Assembly: GCA_963682055.1 (NCBI GenBank)
Contig: OY821740.1
Location: forward strand, 38,026,795-38,090,794
DNA: 64,000 bases
DNA from: Primula veris
Lineage: Eukaryota > Streptophyta > Magnoliopsida > Ericales > Primulaceae
Direction of reading: 5' to 3'
A program made the translations under genes and the position numbers. Of this stretch, positions 1 to 12,100 are shown piece after piece. The notes below the pieces were generated by a model that worked only from the letters and a program-made list of their open reading frames with translations, searched no databases and had not been told where the DNA came from. Position 1 is the first letter of the stretch. Each line of letters starts with the position of its first letter.

Positions 1-125
1 TAACATTAGGAGCATGGATCAAATTATCCAACCAATTTCAATGAGGTAAAGTGGCTTTTTTAACGATATCAAGTTTATCAGCAGCGATTTTAGTCTCCAA
101 GATACCAATACAAGTGATATTATGA
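1..125 (-). mobile_element. LINE-like endonuclease fragment (relic)
   Basis: Read on the minus strand, this stretch gives a peptide with ITCIGILETKIAADKLD followed by an interrupted NWLDNLIHAPN. This resembles the start of the endonuclease domain of plant non-LTR retrotransposons (the 'ILETK' catalytic-Glu motif, then an 'NW..N....PN' block). A stop codon sits where a Trp would be expected in front of NW, so it is not functional. It is cut by the window edge. The identification rests on motif recall only. Confidence 0.4.
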
Positions 126-419
126 TTTTTAATTTAAATCTCTAATTTAAGATATTAATTTGTTTCTTATTTGAATTTAAACCTCTAATGTTTCAGCATT
201 ATATGGAGTTTGTATTCATTAAAAACGAATTAATTACCGGTGGTGCTACCAGAGCACGTGTTTGGTAACTGACTTTTTGGTCCAAAATCATATTTTAAAA
301 ATATGTTTTAAAAATCTATTGAAAATCTATATTTTAAAAATCTTGAATTTATAGTTTTTTGAGGCTACTTCAGATTTTTAGAAGCTGTATAATGTGACTG
401 TCCAAACGCACACAAATTT

Positions 420-617
420 TTAAGAAAATAAAAAAATCAGAAAACCAACTAAAATAACAAAATGGAAAGTGTCCGTGTAAGGAACCACAGGATCATCGTA
501 GGTGAAAATTTTGGCAAGCGCAAGCTCAGCCAAATTATCAGCAGTTCTATTAGTTTCTCGATAATTGATAATTCCCCCAGTTCCACTAATTATTTTAGTT
601 AGGGCACCCAATTGCAC
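420..617 (-). mobile_element. RNase H-like fragment (relic)
   Basis: A 65-codon minus-strand open frame contains INYRETNRTADNLAELAL. This resembles the 'REGNRVADALAKLAL' end of the RNase H-type domain found in plant LINE-like elements and in domesticated RNase H genes. Nothing upstream completes the domain in frame. It lies 5' (in minus orientation) of the endonuclease trace at 1-125, the wrong order for one LINE, so the two are probably separate relics. Confidence 0.3.
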
Positions 618-1049
618 TTAATCCAAAGTCCAAACATAAAAGTTATATAACCTGTTAATTAAATGGTTCCACTACAAGCGACAAGAGTAGCAGCCCAAGC
701 TGTTTCCTCTATATGGATTGCACGATTTTCATCAGAACAATGTGATTTCCTCAACTTTTGAATAACATACACGATTCCGAGCAGTTTGAATATGATTTCG
801 TTGATAAGGTCGGAAGACCAAATTGATGAGATGGCCAAGGGAAATAAGTTGGGCCAGTCTCCCATCTTTGCCTCAGCAAAAGAAGCAATATCCAACTACA
901 AATATTAAGTTGGAAGTTGAATTTTACCATACACGTTAAGTAACAGAACAAAGTATGCATTTAATTTCTTTGATATTTGGATTCCAAAATGGAAAAAGGA
1001 GGTTAAGAAGAAAGATTTTTTTAATGCGAAACCAGATAAGTATTTTAAA
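618..1049. other. Intergenic, no gene seen
   Basis: AT-rich sequence with short overlapping minus-strand frames (659-960) that match no family I recognise. No splice-consistent exon or repeat was found. Confidence 0.5.
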
Positions 1050-1185
1050 GTAACAGTGAGGAATTAGTTGTGTGTACAACTATGGCAAGAGAGATAATCA
1101 AATAGTAGTTATCAAGTTACCTGTCCCAATAGATATGAATGTTATTAGTAATTACTTGCCATGTCACTTAGACCTTCACCTTTCT
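1050..1185 (+). promoter_or_regulatory. Duplicated promoter block of neprosin copy 1
   Basis: This block (gaattag...caactatggc...atcaagttacctg...gatatgaat...atgtcac) aligns with about 8968-9085, immediately upstream of the intact second neprosin gene. In copy 2 it lies about 100 bp before the ATG; here an 0.8-kb insertion separates it from the ATG. Promoter function is inferred from position and conservation between the duplicates. Confidence 0.5.
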
Positions 1186-1995
1186 GGTATTCATGTACTT
1201 CTAACTTGTACACCAAACTATCATTTTTTTTAATTCAGGGCCCCCAACTATTTTTTTTTTAGTTAGTGTACCCAACTATAAAAATTCCGACGATTTAATA
1301 CCAAATTCATCCAAATTAATGAAAATAATGCCGTCGCCGACTTTTCCCATCCAAATGCAAGGGCAAATAAGGCACTTCCCTTATTTAACACCATTATAAT
1401 GAATCAAAAGTAAGAAAAAGACTAAAAGAATAACAACATATATACCTTCTAAATTGAAGTATTTTAGTACATATATTAGAAAGTACTTAAATTGTGTAAT
1501 ATAACTAGTGTGGACTGTGTGATGGTGGTCTGGTGGCGGCGTTAATCGAGGCGGGTGAGTGGTTTGTTTTTTGAAATAAGTGGTCGATGTGGATAAAAGC
1601 CATAGAAATGAAGCAGGAAAAGGAGAACAAGAGATGAGGTTATTTTGTTATAATCGGTAGAAATAACAATGAAGTCTTCATAAATTTAGAGCTTACAATA
1701 TTTGAAATTGAACATTATTACAATTGAAATATTAAATACCAAATTGAACTTTATTTTTGAATGTATAATAAGAGTTATTCCTAAAATAACACATAATGGA
1801 AGCGAGTGGTGACATGGCAATACCATTACAAAATTTCTTTGGGGAAATGTAAAGTGGCCTTTTTAAAAGAAAAGGTAAATGATTAGTAATTCAATAGTTG
1901 GGTACGCCAATTAAAATAAATGATAGTTGGATGCACTAAATCTAAATTGTTTGATATAGTAGGGTATACAAAACTAAATTAAACTCTTACTTTTC
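1186..1995. mobile_element. Insertion with imperfect inverted ends in neprosin promoter
   Basis: About 0.8 kb that is absent at the same place in the second duplicate. The ends are imperfect inverted copies: 'accaaactatcat' and 'gtgtacccaactat' on the left pair with 'atgatagttggatgc' and 'atagttgggtacgcc' on the right. A degenerate 9-10 bp repeat (cacctttct / ttacttttct) at 1177-1185 and 1986-1995 may be the target duplication, which would suggest a Mutator-like MITE. There is no coding capacity. The class is uncertain. Confidence 0.5.
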
Positions 1996-4572
1996 TATAT
2001 ATATATTCTCTTCCTGAAGGACTAATGCATGCAAGCAAAACAAAATGATTATCAAGTTGGTTTCATGCTCGATAGTACTTCTCCTGGTAATTTTCATGGG
2101 AGATGCTTTGGAACGAAGGAATCTGATGATGAAACCGAAAGGAACTGTCAAGACCATACAGGTCAATTTCTTCTATATTTTTAATGCTGGTCAAGTATGC
2201 ATTTGCATATGTTTATTAACAAGTTAGTGTTTACTTATTGTGTCAATTTTCATTTTCCACAGAGCATTGAAGATGGAGATACGATTGATTGTGTTGATTA
2301 TTACCAGCAACCTGCATTTGATAATCCCATATTAAACAAATCGAAGGTATACATTTTAATAACGTCGGGAAACATCTTGCATTATTTTCTTTTATGATAT
2401 TTAAGCATCAGCAACAATAGTGGAACTCTCACTTGTCAATAATTTACTACACTTTGTTGTTTGTGCACTCCTAATTTGTTTCACAAAAACTAGTAAGAAG
2501 ATCAAACAATAGCATCTTTTTTTTTTTGTAAACGAGATGTAAATCATGTAATAGAAAAGAATTATGGTCAACCAAGTTCTTTAGATATATAATTTACTAC
2601 TCAGACCTGAGCAAAAAGGGATGCCCAGTAAGAGTTCTTAATTGCATCAAAATAAGCACAAACTAAGATTTTTGTACTTGGGTGTATGCACATGTACCAT
2701 TGCAATAATAATAAGATTCTAATTTAATTTCCTTCTGAAAAAGGTACACCCGAGTTATATCCCAAGCGGAATAAAAAAGAGCAATAACTCCGGGATAAAG
2801 CTAAGGCAGACATGGCATAAGTATGGAAGTTGCCCAGATGGAACAGTTCCTATTAGAAGGGGTCGAAACAACCGTCGATTCCCCAAATTTTCTATCCCTC
2901 CTGGGTCTGGTAAACATGAGGTATAGAGAGAAACAGATCTGATATATACTTCTGAAACACTTCCTATCATGATTATTTTCATAAAAACAAGCTCTATTGT
3001 TCACGGAATGATGTCCCACATAATTTGGTATAACTTTCTTTTATTGAGAAGGTCTTTGATTATTATTTATTTTGCCTTTTATTTTCTTGTGTACTCTTCT
3101 AGTGGGCTACGCCGCTACGGTATACCAGAAAGGCACTTTTTACGGAGCAGTCGCAACTATTAACTTATGAAACCCTCAGGTGGAATCGGCCAGTGAGTTT
3201 AGCTTATCTCAAATTTGGGTTACAGCAGGCATGGGAACTCCTCAGGGTAACGCAGTGGAGGCTGGGTGGATGGTAAGTTACTAAGTTATATATATTGTTA
3301 CAATACTACTTATAATATCTTGAATTTTTTTATATCTAAAGAATAAATCTATTTATTTATAGGGGTGTCTTATCTGATGTAATTATCAATTCAGCATACA
3401 TGAGTTTGCAGTAGAATATTCCTCTTCGAGTTGATTCTAATATGAAAGTTTTTTACATGATGGTAGGTATATCCTGGAAGATATGGCGATGCAAGGACAA
3501 GATTTTTTGTATTATGACAGTAAGTTTCATAAAATGATATTTTTATTTTTCTTGGAAGATGCTACAAGTTCCTGCGGAAATGTTCCCTGCTCTCTCTTTA
3601 TTTGAAAAAAATAAACTTAATTCAGTCCTAGAAGTTAAACCTTGCATATTTCCTTTGGAATAAATGTCAGTGTTTACAATTCTCAACATTGTTTTATGTT
3701 ATCATCAGTAGTTTACATTGTATGTGGAAAAAAAAGGGTTATAACCAATGTCTTCAAAAGCTCCCTTCTTTCTAAAAATGTTCGATCTAGAGCTCGATAA
3801 AAGCTGATCTATTCAAAGCTTGAAACGCAAAGCTTTGAATAGATTTTTAGGCCGCTTTGTGAGGTTAGTGTTATGATCAGAATTATTCCACTTTTTAAGC
3901 CGTTAAAAGCTTACATTTTTTTTACGTAGCTCTTGCAAAAACAATTTAGCTAAGATTTCACTTTTTAAACACTTGTTAATTATAACCACCAAAAGGAATT
4001 GATGAAGCAAAAAAGGAAAATAGAAGAGAAAAGTTCACAGGTGAGAAAACATCTTATGGATAAGCTTAGAAGCTTTGGTTTATCAGTTCAAAAGATGGCC
4101 CATTACAATTGAACTTCTTACCGCACATCTAAAGCCATTGCATTATGATAAAATGTAATCTTAAAAAGTAGATTATTAAACCCGTTATAGCATGAAGAGT
4201 GCTGCCAAATCGATTTGTCTGAAAAATAAATGCAGGTTTGTTGGTATACCCATTATTACTTAAAACTATGCTAAGACATGATCATATATGTTGAATGCTA
4301 AACTTGACCTTGGTAATTAGTAATTACTTCATTTTGTTTCAATTTCCAGAACGATAACTATGGAAATCGCTGCTATGATCTTGATTGTAACAATTTTGTC
4401 CAAAATACTGAATCAAGGGTTATCGTCGGAAGTAGTTTCGATTATGTTTCCACGATTGATGGCCATCAGTATGATATGGAGTTAGGCATTGAAAAGGTAA
4501 GTCAACTACTAAAACAATCACATCTTTTTTTGGTTTAAAACGATTAATCAATATTGGATTATGCTCTTGAAT

Positions 4573-4795
4573 AAAAAAGTTTGGGTGTTAACAATACACT
4601 TATAACAGATTGTAAAGTAAAGATATTTTCTGTATCTATGAATGTTAAATTCTTGTTTTAGGAATGTTTTACATAGATAGTAACACAAACATTGTGCATT
4701 TCCGAACTATCCAAGGCTGTTTGGTTAAAAGTTTGAGAAAGTTAGTAAGCCAATGTTTTTAGTTATTTAAAATATTCGAAAAGTTATGTCTCTTG
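4573..4795 (+). repeat. Direct repeat, left copy, in intron 6 of the broken neprosin gene
   Basis: The block 'gaataaaaaagtttgg...gttaacaatacac...ttccgaactatccaaggctgttt' recurs at about 5497-5720 and occurs once in the matching intron of the intact gene (about 11903-12140). The two copies flank extra sequence that the intact paralogue lacks. Confidence 0.75.
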
Positions 4796-5496
4796 ATAGG
4801 GGGAGCTATGAAGGGGCCACGGGATCAGTGGATCCCCGCTTGATTTTTTATGTGAAAGATCAAATATACCCCTGGTCATAATAGTTATTACATATATGTC
4901 ATTTAATTATAATTTTCATCCCTGGTCAATGTGGTCATAGCCACTGAATCTTGAGCTGATTGTTTTATCTTAATTTTCTGTACAAAAAATTTAGGGCTAA
5001 TAAGATCCAGGGTCCTTACAGTTAAAGTTCTTTGTTTTATCCTTTTTCAATATAATTGTCACACCAACAGGCCTTGTGTATTGAAAAATTACAAATAAGC
5101 TTTTATATGCAATTAATTAGTCCTTATATTATTATTTATTTGATTGGGAGATGCTCCCAACAATATAACACTTTAAACTTGAATAAAGTAAAAAATTCCT
5201 TTCTATTAACAAACATTACAAATTTAATTGGCTTTATATATATATTAACTTGTTTTTAGATATGTAGAGAAGAGAAATTATTAATTTCGCTCTGGTTTTC
5301 TTTTATAAGTAAATATCAATGCACAAGAATTTTTAAAAACGACAAGGATGGAAGAGTCGAATATAAAATAAGTAATAATATTTAACATTTGCAATTTAAG
5401 TTTGATTTTCTTTTCGTTTATCAATTTTTTGATTATCGTTGTTTTAATTAAATTGTGCCCCTGCTGTCCAATGGGTCTGGCTCCGCCACAGAGTCT
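4796..5496. mobile_element. Insertion between direct repeats (transposon remnant)
   Basis: About 0.7 kb is absent from the paralogous intron. Its right edge reads, on the minus strand, GTGGCGGAGCCAG near 5480-5492, a sequence I recall from ends of plant DNA transposons. The left edge carries 'gggggagctatgaagggg'. The minus-strand open frame in it (5281-5640) has no recognisable domain. Target duplication is unclear because the whole 220-bp flank is duplicated. Confidence 0.45.
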
Positions 5497-5720
5497 CGAA
5501 TAAAAAAGTTTGGATGTTAACAATACATTTATAGATTGTAAAGTAAGTATATTTTCTCTATCTTTTAATGTTAAATTCTTGTTTTTGGAATGTTTTACGT
5601 AGATAGTAACACAAACATTGCGCCTTTCCGAACTATTCAAGGCTGTTTGATTGAGAGTTTGAAAAAGTTAATAAGCCAAACGTATTTAGTTATATTTCAA
5701 ATATTGGAAAAGTGACGTCA
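5497..5720 (+). repeat. Direct repeat, right copy, in intron 6 of the broken neprosin gene
   Basis: Second copy of the block described at 4573-4795. It continues into the normal intron sequence leading to exon 7 and is therefore probably the ancestral copy. Confidence 0.75.
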
Positions 5721-6594
5721 TTTATTCTAGCTTGATGGAATTTAATTTTAGGCTGTCCAACCATAAACTAGACTAATGCATTTGTCCAAACTTCAATTGC
5801 AAATTGCAAACCAATGCTGTAAAATGGGAAATAATTACTTTTGCAAATAAATTAGATTAAGTGTAAATATGTAAGTCAACAAATCTTGTCTTATAATATA
5901 CTCCATCGTTTTTTCTAACTCGTTGCTAAATAAGTCTTCCCAGCTGAATATATATTAATTGAAATTTTCCATCAATGTATTTTTGACAGAATGCATATGG
6001 AAATTGGTGTGTTTATCTTAATGGTGATTTTGTTGGACATTGGGAAGGTTCTCTCTTTACATCGTTGGCCGATAGGGCCGACGAGATAGTGTGGGGTGGC
6101 GAGATCATAAATGAAGGTAGATCGGGCGTTCACACTACCACCAACATGGGGAGCGGACGCTTTCCTGTAGAAGAGTTAAATAATGCAAGTTACTTTCGCA
6201 ATGTTCGTGTTGCGGATATCGACCGCGGCTGGGTTGATGCATCTTTTGATGATAATAAAGTGACAAAACCATTGTGTTACGATCTAACAGTCAAACCTCC
6301 TGGAACTGATTGGGGGACTTACTTCCTTTATGGTGGTCCAGGGTTCAATGATCCACAATGCATTGAATATTAATCCTAACATATGTTTCTTTTGATTGAT
6401 CTATATATAGCCCTATGATGTAAGAGTAACCGCAAAGTAGCAATGAATTTTACTATAACTTTGGCTTTCACGAATATGATGAGGAATATATAACTCTTTT
6501 TAATACTTTTGCCTTTTAATTAGTAATTTTCATTTTTCCATGATCTTTGTTATTGGGAACGTTCTTTCAGTGTGTGAATAATTTGTATGTAGTG

Positions 6595-7245
6595 CTATAT
6601 ATAGTAACTCGGACTTACAAATCCTAAGTCACAGTTACGAGTTGGACCATGCATGGTTGACTTCTTCTTTTTTTGGATTTTTTTTAAAAAAGACTGTAAA
6701 ATTATAAAACTTGGTTTAAAAGTTAGAAATTGTTAAAAAATTAATTTACATTTTTCGAGTAATTTTATTTGTACTCTTTTTACTTTCTTTTGACTTTTTA
6801 TGAAGAAAAAAATGTTCAATATTTTTTTAGAAACTATAAAACTGAGTTTTAAAATTACAATATGGGGTGTATAGTAAAAAAAAAAAAAAAAAAAAGTAGG
6901 ATATTTTAGTTTTTTTTCTTTTTTTCATGTTTTTTATTTTTATTTTATACAATTATTTTAAAAATAAAAAATCTTCAAAAAAAGTTTATAAAAATTTGAT
7001 AATGAGTTTTATAAATTCTTAAATTGAGTATTACATTTAAAACTTAGTTTTATAATTTATAATTCTTTTCTTAACAATTTTCCAATTTCAGACAAAAAAA
7101 TCTTTAAAATTTGTTTAAAAAATGTCATAAAAGTTAAAACTAAGTTTGTAATTTGTAAAGTATTTTTGTGTTTCATTTTTTTTTTTTTGAATAAAAAAAA
7201 AGGTCAATCATGGTCAAACTCGTAACTCTGAATCAGGGGTGGGAC
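6595..7245. mobile_element. Foldback (MITE-like) element downstream of the broken neprosin gene
   Basis: The arm 'cagttacgagttggaccatgc' near 6633-6660 is the inverted counterpart of 'catggtcaaactcgtaactctg' near 7209-7231, and the AT-rich flanks continue the pairing for several hundred bases (aacttggttt / aaaacttagtt). No coding frame is present. This region is absent after the second neprosin gene. Superfamily and target duplication were not resolved. Confidence 0.55.
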
Positions 7246-8109
7246 ACCCATGTGACCAGGGGTTGCCACGACAACCCCACAATTTTGAAAAAAAAAAATT
7301 ATTAATGTTTTTCATAATAATTTTTATATACGGTATTTTGACAAGCACTTAAATATTATTTTTTTTGCAACTTCTTCCAAAATTATATATTGTTGGTGCA
7401 ATAACATACCATAATTTTGTATGTGTTGATGATATATAAGTAAGACTTAAAAAATTAACATATGCAATTGATTATAAAATACATTTTATACTAAATTATC
7501 ATGTTGACACGTAACACATCTTTAAAAAAATTCAACAAAAACTTTTTGGTGGTTTTAATTGAAGTGAATATATTGAAATTATATAATAGATATTTAATTA
7601 TTCGTATATATCTATTATTTAATATACGTTTGTTTTTTCATATTCTTTTTATTATATTTTTTTATCTTCGTATTTTAATCTTTTTACTTGTTATAACTTG
7701 ATTTCTTAAATTTACCTTTTGTATGTTTTTTGTTTCTATTTTATTTATTTTTTAGTCAATTTGAAACGCTGAAACTTTCGACATATGACTGCACGTGATA
7801 TTACTGTTGTGAGTTTTTTTGGGAGTTTGAAAATGTAGTCGAAATTGAGCGAAAAAGGAAAAAAAAATATAAATCAAATACATTTTAATCAAGAAAATAA
7901 GGTAAAAAAATGAAGAAAAGATGGTAAAAAAATCCGTCATTTATGTGTTTATACTTTGAAAAATATTATACGCTTTTATTAATTTTTGCAACCACACATA
8001 TTTAGTTCTGGTTCCGTATCTGCTTTGAATTATGGTTTGTAACTCAGAGTTACGGTATTGCATTATACTGTAAAAGAACGCTCCCTTTATTATCTTGGTT
8101 CTTTTGGTT
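7246..8109. other. AT-rich intergenic sequence
   Basis: Strongly AT-rich, with a small palindrome at 7261-7276 (ggttgccacgacaacc). Short open frames (7501-7701 plus, 7752-7940 minus) are low-complexity Leu/Phe/Ile-rich and have no domain. No gene is seen. Confidence 0.5.
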
Positions 8110-9086
8110 ACGGTAATTCAATGTGAAGTTTGAACTATGATGTATAACTTTCTTCAAATGCTTACATATGAAAATGATGTGTAACTATATAAGTGAATGT
8201 GTTATAAACACTCATTTTTCGCAAGTTCAAATGCTGAGATTCGCTCGCTTCAAATCGTTCTCTGCTATATAATTATGTTATTCTCTTTCAGCTGGCCAAA
8301 CTAGAGTTCTGATGTCTCTACAAGTAAATGAAATTTATTTAGGTGTAGGAAAGGGCCGGACACAACAACTGTTTGATAAATCTCTATATTCTCTCTCTCT
8401 ATATATATATATGTTGTGCTCAAAGGTACATATAATTTTTTTGGGATGAGATTCATAAAACATACGTTTCATAATTTTCCTTTTCTAAAAAAAAGACGAT
8501 CCAAATTCAACAAGCAAAAATGGCCTCCAAACACTCATTGTACTAGAGTTAAGGCAGACGCCTCAGATTAGATGGTAATGTTATATATAAAAAAAAAAAA
8601 AACTTTGATTTGATAGAGTTTCTGGAATTGAAAAAAAAACGTCAAACTTTGGATCTTGACACAGTATTTCTTTGTCAACAAAAGTTACAAAACGTACCCA
8701 TCATCAAAATTAACGGTAGACATTCATTTATGTACAAGTTTTTCTATAAAATGTAGAAGGAAAATATAACTCCTAAGAGTCATGAATTTTAAGATAATCA
8801 ACGAATATAAATCTTTACCTAATATAGCATGATAAAGATATAAAAACCTGGAATACATACACAGCAAGTCTAATTAATAATGATTTATTTGGGAAACATG
8901 TATTGGATCCAGAAAGGAAAAAAGAGATTAGGAGGTAATATCGAACCCGATACGTATTTTTAAAGTAAATGTGCTGTTAGGAATTATGTCAACTATGGCG
9001 ATTGAGAGAATCAAATATTTATTAAGTTACCTGTTCAGATCGATATGAATTTAATTACTTACTATGTCACGTGGACCTTTACTTTT

Positions 9087-9088
<2 letters not shown>

Positions 9089-9142
<54 letters not shown>
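9089..9142. repeat. (TA)n microsatellite in neprosin promoter/5' UTR
   Basis: About 27 uninterrupted TA units end roughly 38 bp before the ATG at 9181. The corresponding stretch in copy 1 is only a few TA units (about 1996-2008). Confidence 0.9.
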
Positions 9143-9146
<4 letters not shown>

Positions 9147-9180
9147 TCTTAATCTTAAGAACTACCGCGAGCAAAACAAA

Positions 9181-12100
9181 ATGGTTATCAACTTGGTTTC
9201 ATGCTCGATACTTCTCCTGGTATTTTCCTTTGGCGATGCTCAGGAAAGAAGGAACCTAATGATGAAACCCAAAGGAACTATCAAGACCATAGAGGTCAGG
9301 TTCTACTTTCTACTATGTTTTTAATGCAGGTCAAGTATGCATTTTTGTATGTTTATGGACAGGTTAGTGTTTATTGTGTCGATTTTCATTTTCCACAGAG
9401 CATTGAAGATGGAGATATTATCGATTGTGTTGATTATTACCAGCAACCTGCATTCGATAATCCCATGTTAAAAAATTCTCAGGTATATACCTATTGTTAC
9501 CATTGGGAAAATACCTTCTGGGAATAATATTTCACAGAACAAAATGTTAACAGTAAGGAAATAAAATGGTAGCATCCTTTTTTTGTAACCGAGATGAAAT
9601 AGAAAAGAATTCTGGTCAACCAAGTTCTTTACATATAGAATTTACTATTCAGACTTGAGCAAAAAGCATACCCATAAAGAGTTCTTTAAGCACAAATCCT
9701 GATCTTTGAACTAAGTTTAGCTCCAAAGTTTGAGAAGAAATATTGTTCATTTAATTGGTGATCCTTACAATCTGACTGAAATTCTAAATCGGTACAAGAG
9801 AAGGTATTATTCTGTTTATGATATTTGAAAGATCGATACTCTAATCTGGATTCTCTATCAAACGGTGTGTGCAGTACTGATGTACCATTGCCAATGATGA
9901 TAAGATTCTAATATCATTTCATCCTGAAAAAGGTACACCCGAGTTATATCCCAAGCGGAATAAAAATGAGCAATAACTCTGGGACAAAGCTAAGGCAGAC
10001 ATGGCATAAGTATGGAACTTGTCCAGATGGAACAGTTCCTATTAAACGGGGTCGGAACAACCGCCAATTTCCAAAATATCCAAACCCTCGCAGTCCTTTT
10101 AAACATGAGGTATAGAGAGAAACAGATCAGATTTGTACTACTAGAAATTGTTTATGTTATCACCTGTAATCTGCTGTTTGTCTATCATGATTATTTTAAA
10201 AAAACAAATTCTATTGTTATATTCCACATAACTTGGTATAACTTTCTTTAATTGAGAAGGTCTTTGATTATTAGTACTTTTTTGCCTTTTCTTTTTCTTG
10301 TGTACTCTTCTAGTATGCTAAGGTACTCCAGACAGGCACTTTTAACGGAGCCGCCGCAAATATTAACTTATGGAATCCTCACACAGAAGCAGATTCTGAG
10401 TTTAGCTCATCTCAAATTTGGGTTACATCAGCCATGGGAACTAAACTTGGTACCTCACTGGAGGCTGGGTGGATGGTAAGTTACTAACTTATACACCGTT
10501 ACAGTGTTATTTATAATTATAGAGGTGTCTTTTCTGATGTAATAAACATACATGAAATTGAAAAATGAAGTAGACTTTTAAATCCTCTTCAAGTTGATTC
10601 TAATATGATAGTTTTTACATGATGGTAGGTGTATCCTGAAAAATTTGGCGATGCAAAGACAAGATTATTTGTATACTTCACAGTAAGTTTCATATATATA
10701 AACGATAATATTGTTTATTTTGCTTGGATGATGTTACAAGTTCCGCCGCGAATATTTCCAGCTCTTGTTTAGTTGTTTTACTTGAAAAAAAAAAACTTAA
10801 TTTAGACCTAGAACTTGATACCTTACATATTTCCTTTGGTATAAATGTATCAATTGAGTCACGTATTTACAATATTCAACTTATTTTATGTTATCATCAG
10901 TAGTTTACACTGTATGAGGAAAAAAGAGGGTTTATAAACAATGTTTTTAAAAACGCCCTTCATAGCAAATAAAACCCGGTTCAGAGCTCAATAAAAGCTC
11001 CACTCGAAGCTTAAAGGCAAAGCAACTTATTTTCACGAGGTCAGTGTTATGATCAGATTATTCTGCTTTTTACACCGCTAAAAGCTTACACTTTTTACAT
11101 TTTTAGCGTAACTCTTGCAAAAAAACCCGCCTTAGCTAGATTTCGCTCTGGTTAATTATCACCACCAAAGAAATTGCATTAACTAAAGAAAAGTTCAAAA
11201 GGTGAAAGAACGTCTTATGGATGAGCTTAGAAGCTTTGGTTTATCAGTTCAAACCTCACATCTGAACTTCTTACCTCACATATGTAGCCATTGAATTATG
11301 AGAAAATGTAACTAATTTTAGATGTTTTATTTAAAGAAAAGGTACAAAGGAAATTTACATGGAGTTAATAAAAGAAATTGCATTACAAACAACTCCAAAA
11401 AGGATTTGTCGTCGCAAAAATTTAAACCATATTCACTTGTGATTTTCAAATTTAGTGAGAAGAACAACTTAGGGTCATGATCATGCATGAATAAATTAAA
11501 CCTGGCTTGTTCAACTTTAGTGAGAAAGCCGAGAGTGCTGTCATATTGATTGTCTGAAAATATATGCAGGTTTGTTGGTTTACCCTGTTATTATTGAAAA
11601 CTATGTTGAGAAATGATCATATGTTGAATGCTAAACTTGACCTTCGTAATTAGTAATTACTTAAATTTTGCTCAATTTCAGAACGATAACTACCAAAAAA
11701 TTCGTTGCTATGATCTTGAATGTGGCCATTTTGTCCAACTACCTGAAAGCCCTTCTCTCGGATGTAGTTTCGATGGTTCCACATATAATGGCTCTCAATT
11801 TGACATTGAGTTTAACATTCATAAAGTAAGTCAAACTACTAAAACAATCTCATTTATGGTTTTAAATTTTTAATGATCAATCAGTATTGGATGATGTTCT
11901 TGAATAAAAAGTACTGGTGTTAACAATATACTTGCAGATTGGCGGATTGCAAGTAAAGATATTTTCTCTATTTTTAATGTTAAATTCTTGTTTTTGGAAT
12001 GTTTAATTTACAGAGTCTAGACAGTAACATAAAAACTGCGCCTTTCCGAACTATTCAAGGCTGTTTGGTTGAGAATTTAAGCAAATTAATAAGCCAACTT

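Larger units (their letters stand above)
2045..6373 (+). pseudogene. Neprosin-domain protein, broken copy
   Basis: Seven exon remnants match the intact paralogue at 9181-13102: 2045-2161, 2263-2346, 2744-2920, 3103-3272, 3467-3519, 4350-4496 and 5990-6373. The family carries an N-terminal neprosin activation-peptide region (here TIQ-SIEDGDTIDCVDYYQQPAF, exons 1-2) followed by the neprosin (DUF239) domain. Three lesions are visible. Exon 4 is 170 bp instead of 162, an 8-bp gain at its 5' end that shifts the frame after the phase-0 acceptor. Its conserved NLW codon is TGA at 3168-3170 where the paralogue has TGG. Exon 5 is 53 bp instead of 54, which brings TGA into frame. Exons 1-3, 6 and 7, including the WGGE and YFRNVRV motifs, remain readable. 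An in-frame alternative acceptor (after 'taccag', about 3132) would avoid the first lesion but not the others. Transcription is possible, but a full protein is not. Confidence 0.88.
1000..8740 (+). repeat. Segmental tandem duplication, unit 1
   Basis: Unit 1 contains the broken neprosin gene and downstream blocks at about 8110-8250 and 8645-8735. These blocks are repeated at about 13315-13450 and 13635-13720 after the second gene. The promoter block is also shared. Unit 1 is roughly 3 kb longer than unit 2 because of insertions at 1186-1995, about 4796-5495 and 6595-7245. Boundaries are approximate. Confidence 0.7.

Noticed and set aside
5281..5640. 119-codon minus-strand frame
   Set aside because: Lies in the insertion within intron 6 of the broken neprosin gene, has low-complexity composition and no domain.
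9064..9324. 86-codon and 62-codon plus-strand frames upstream of the intact neprosin gene
   Set aside because: They are opened by the (TA)n run (repeated Ile-Tyr) and only later enter exon 1; the real start is the signal-peptide ATG at 9181.
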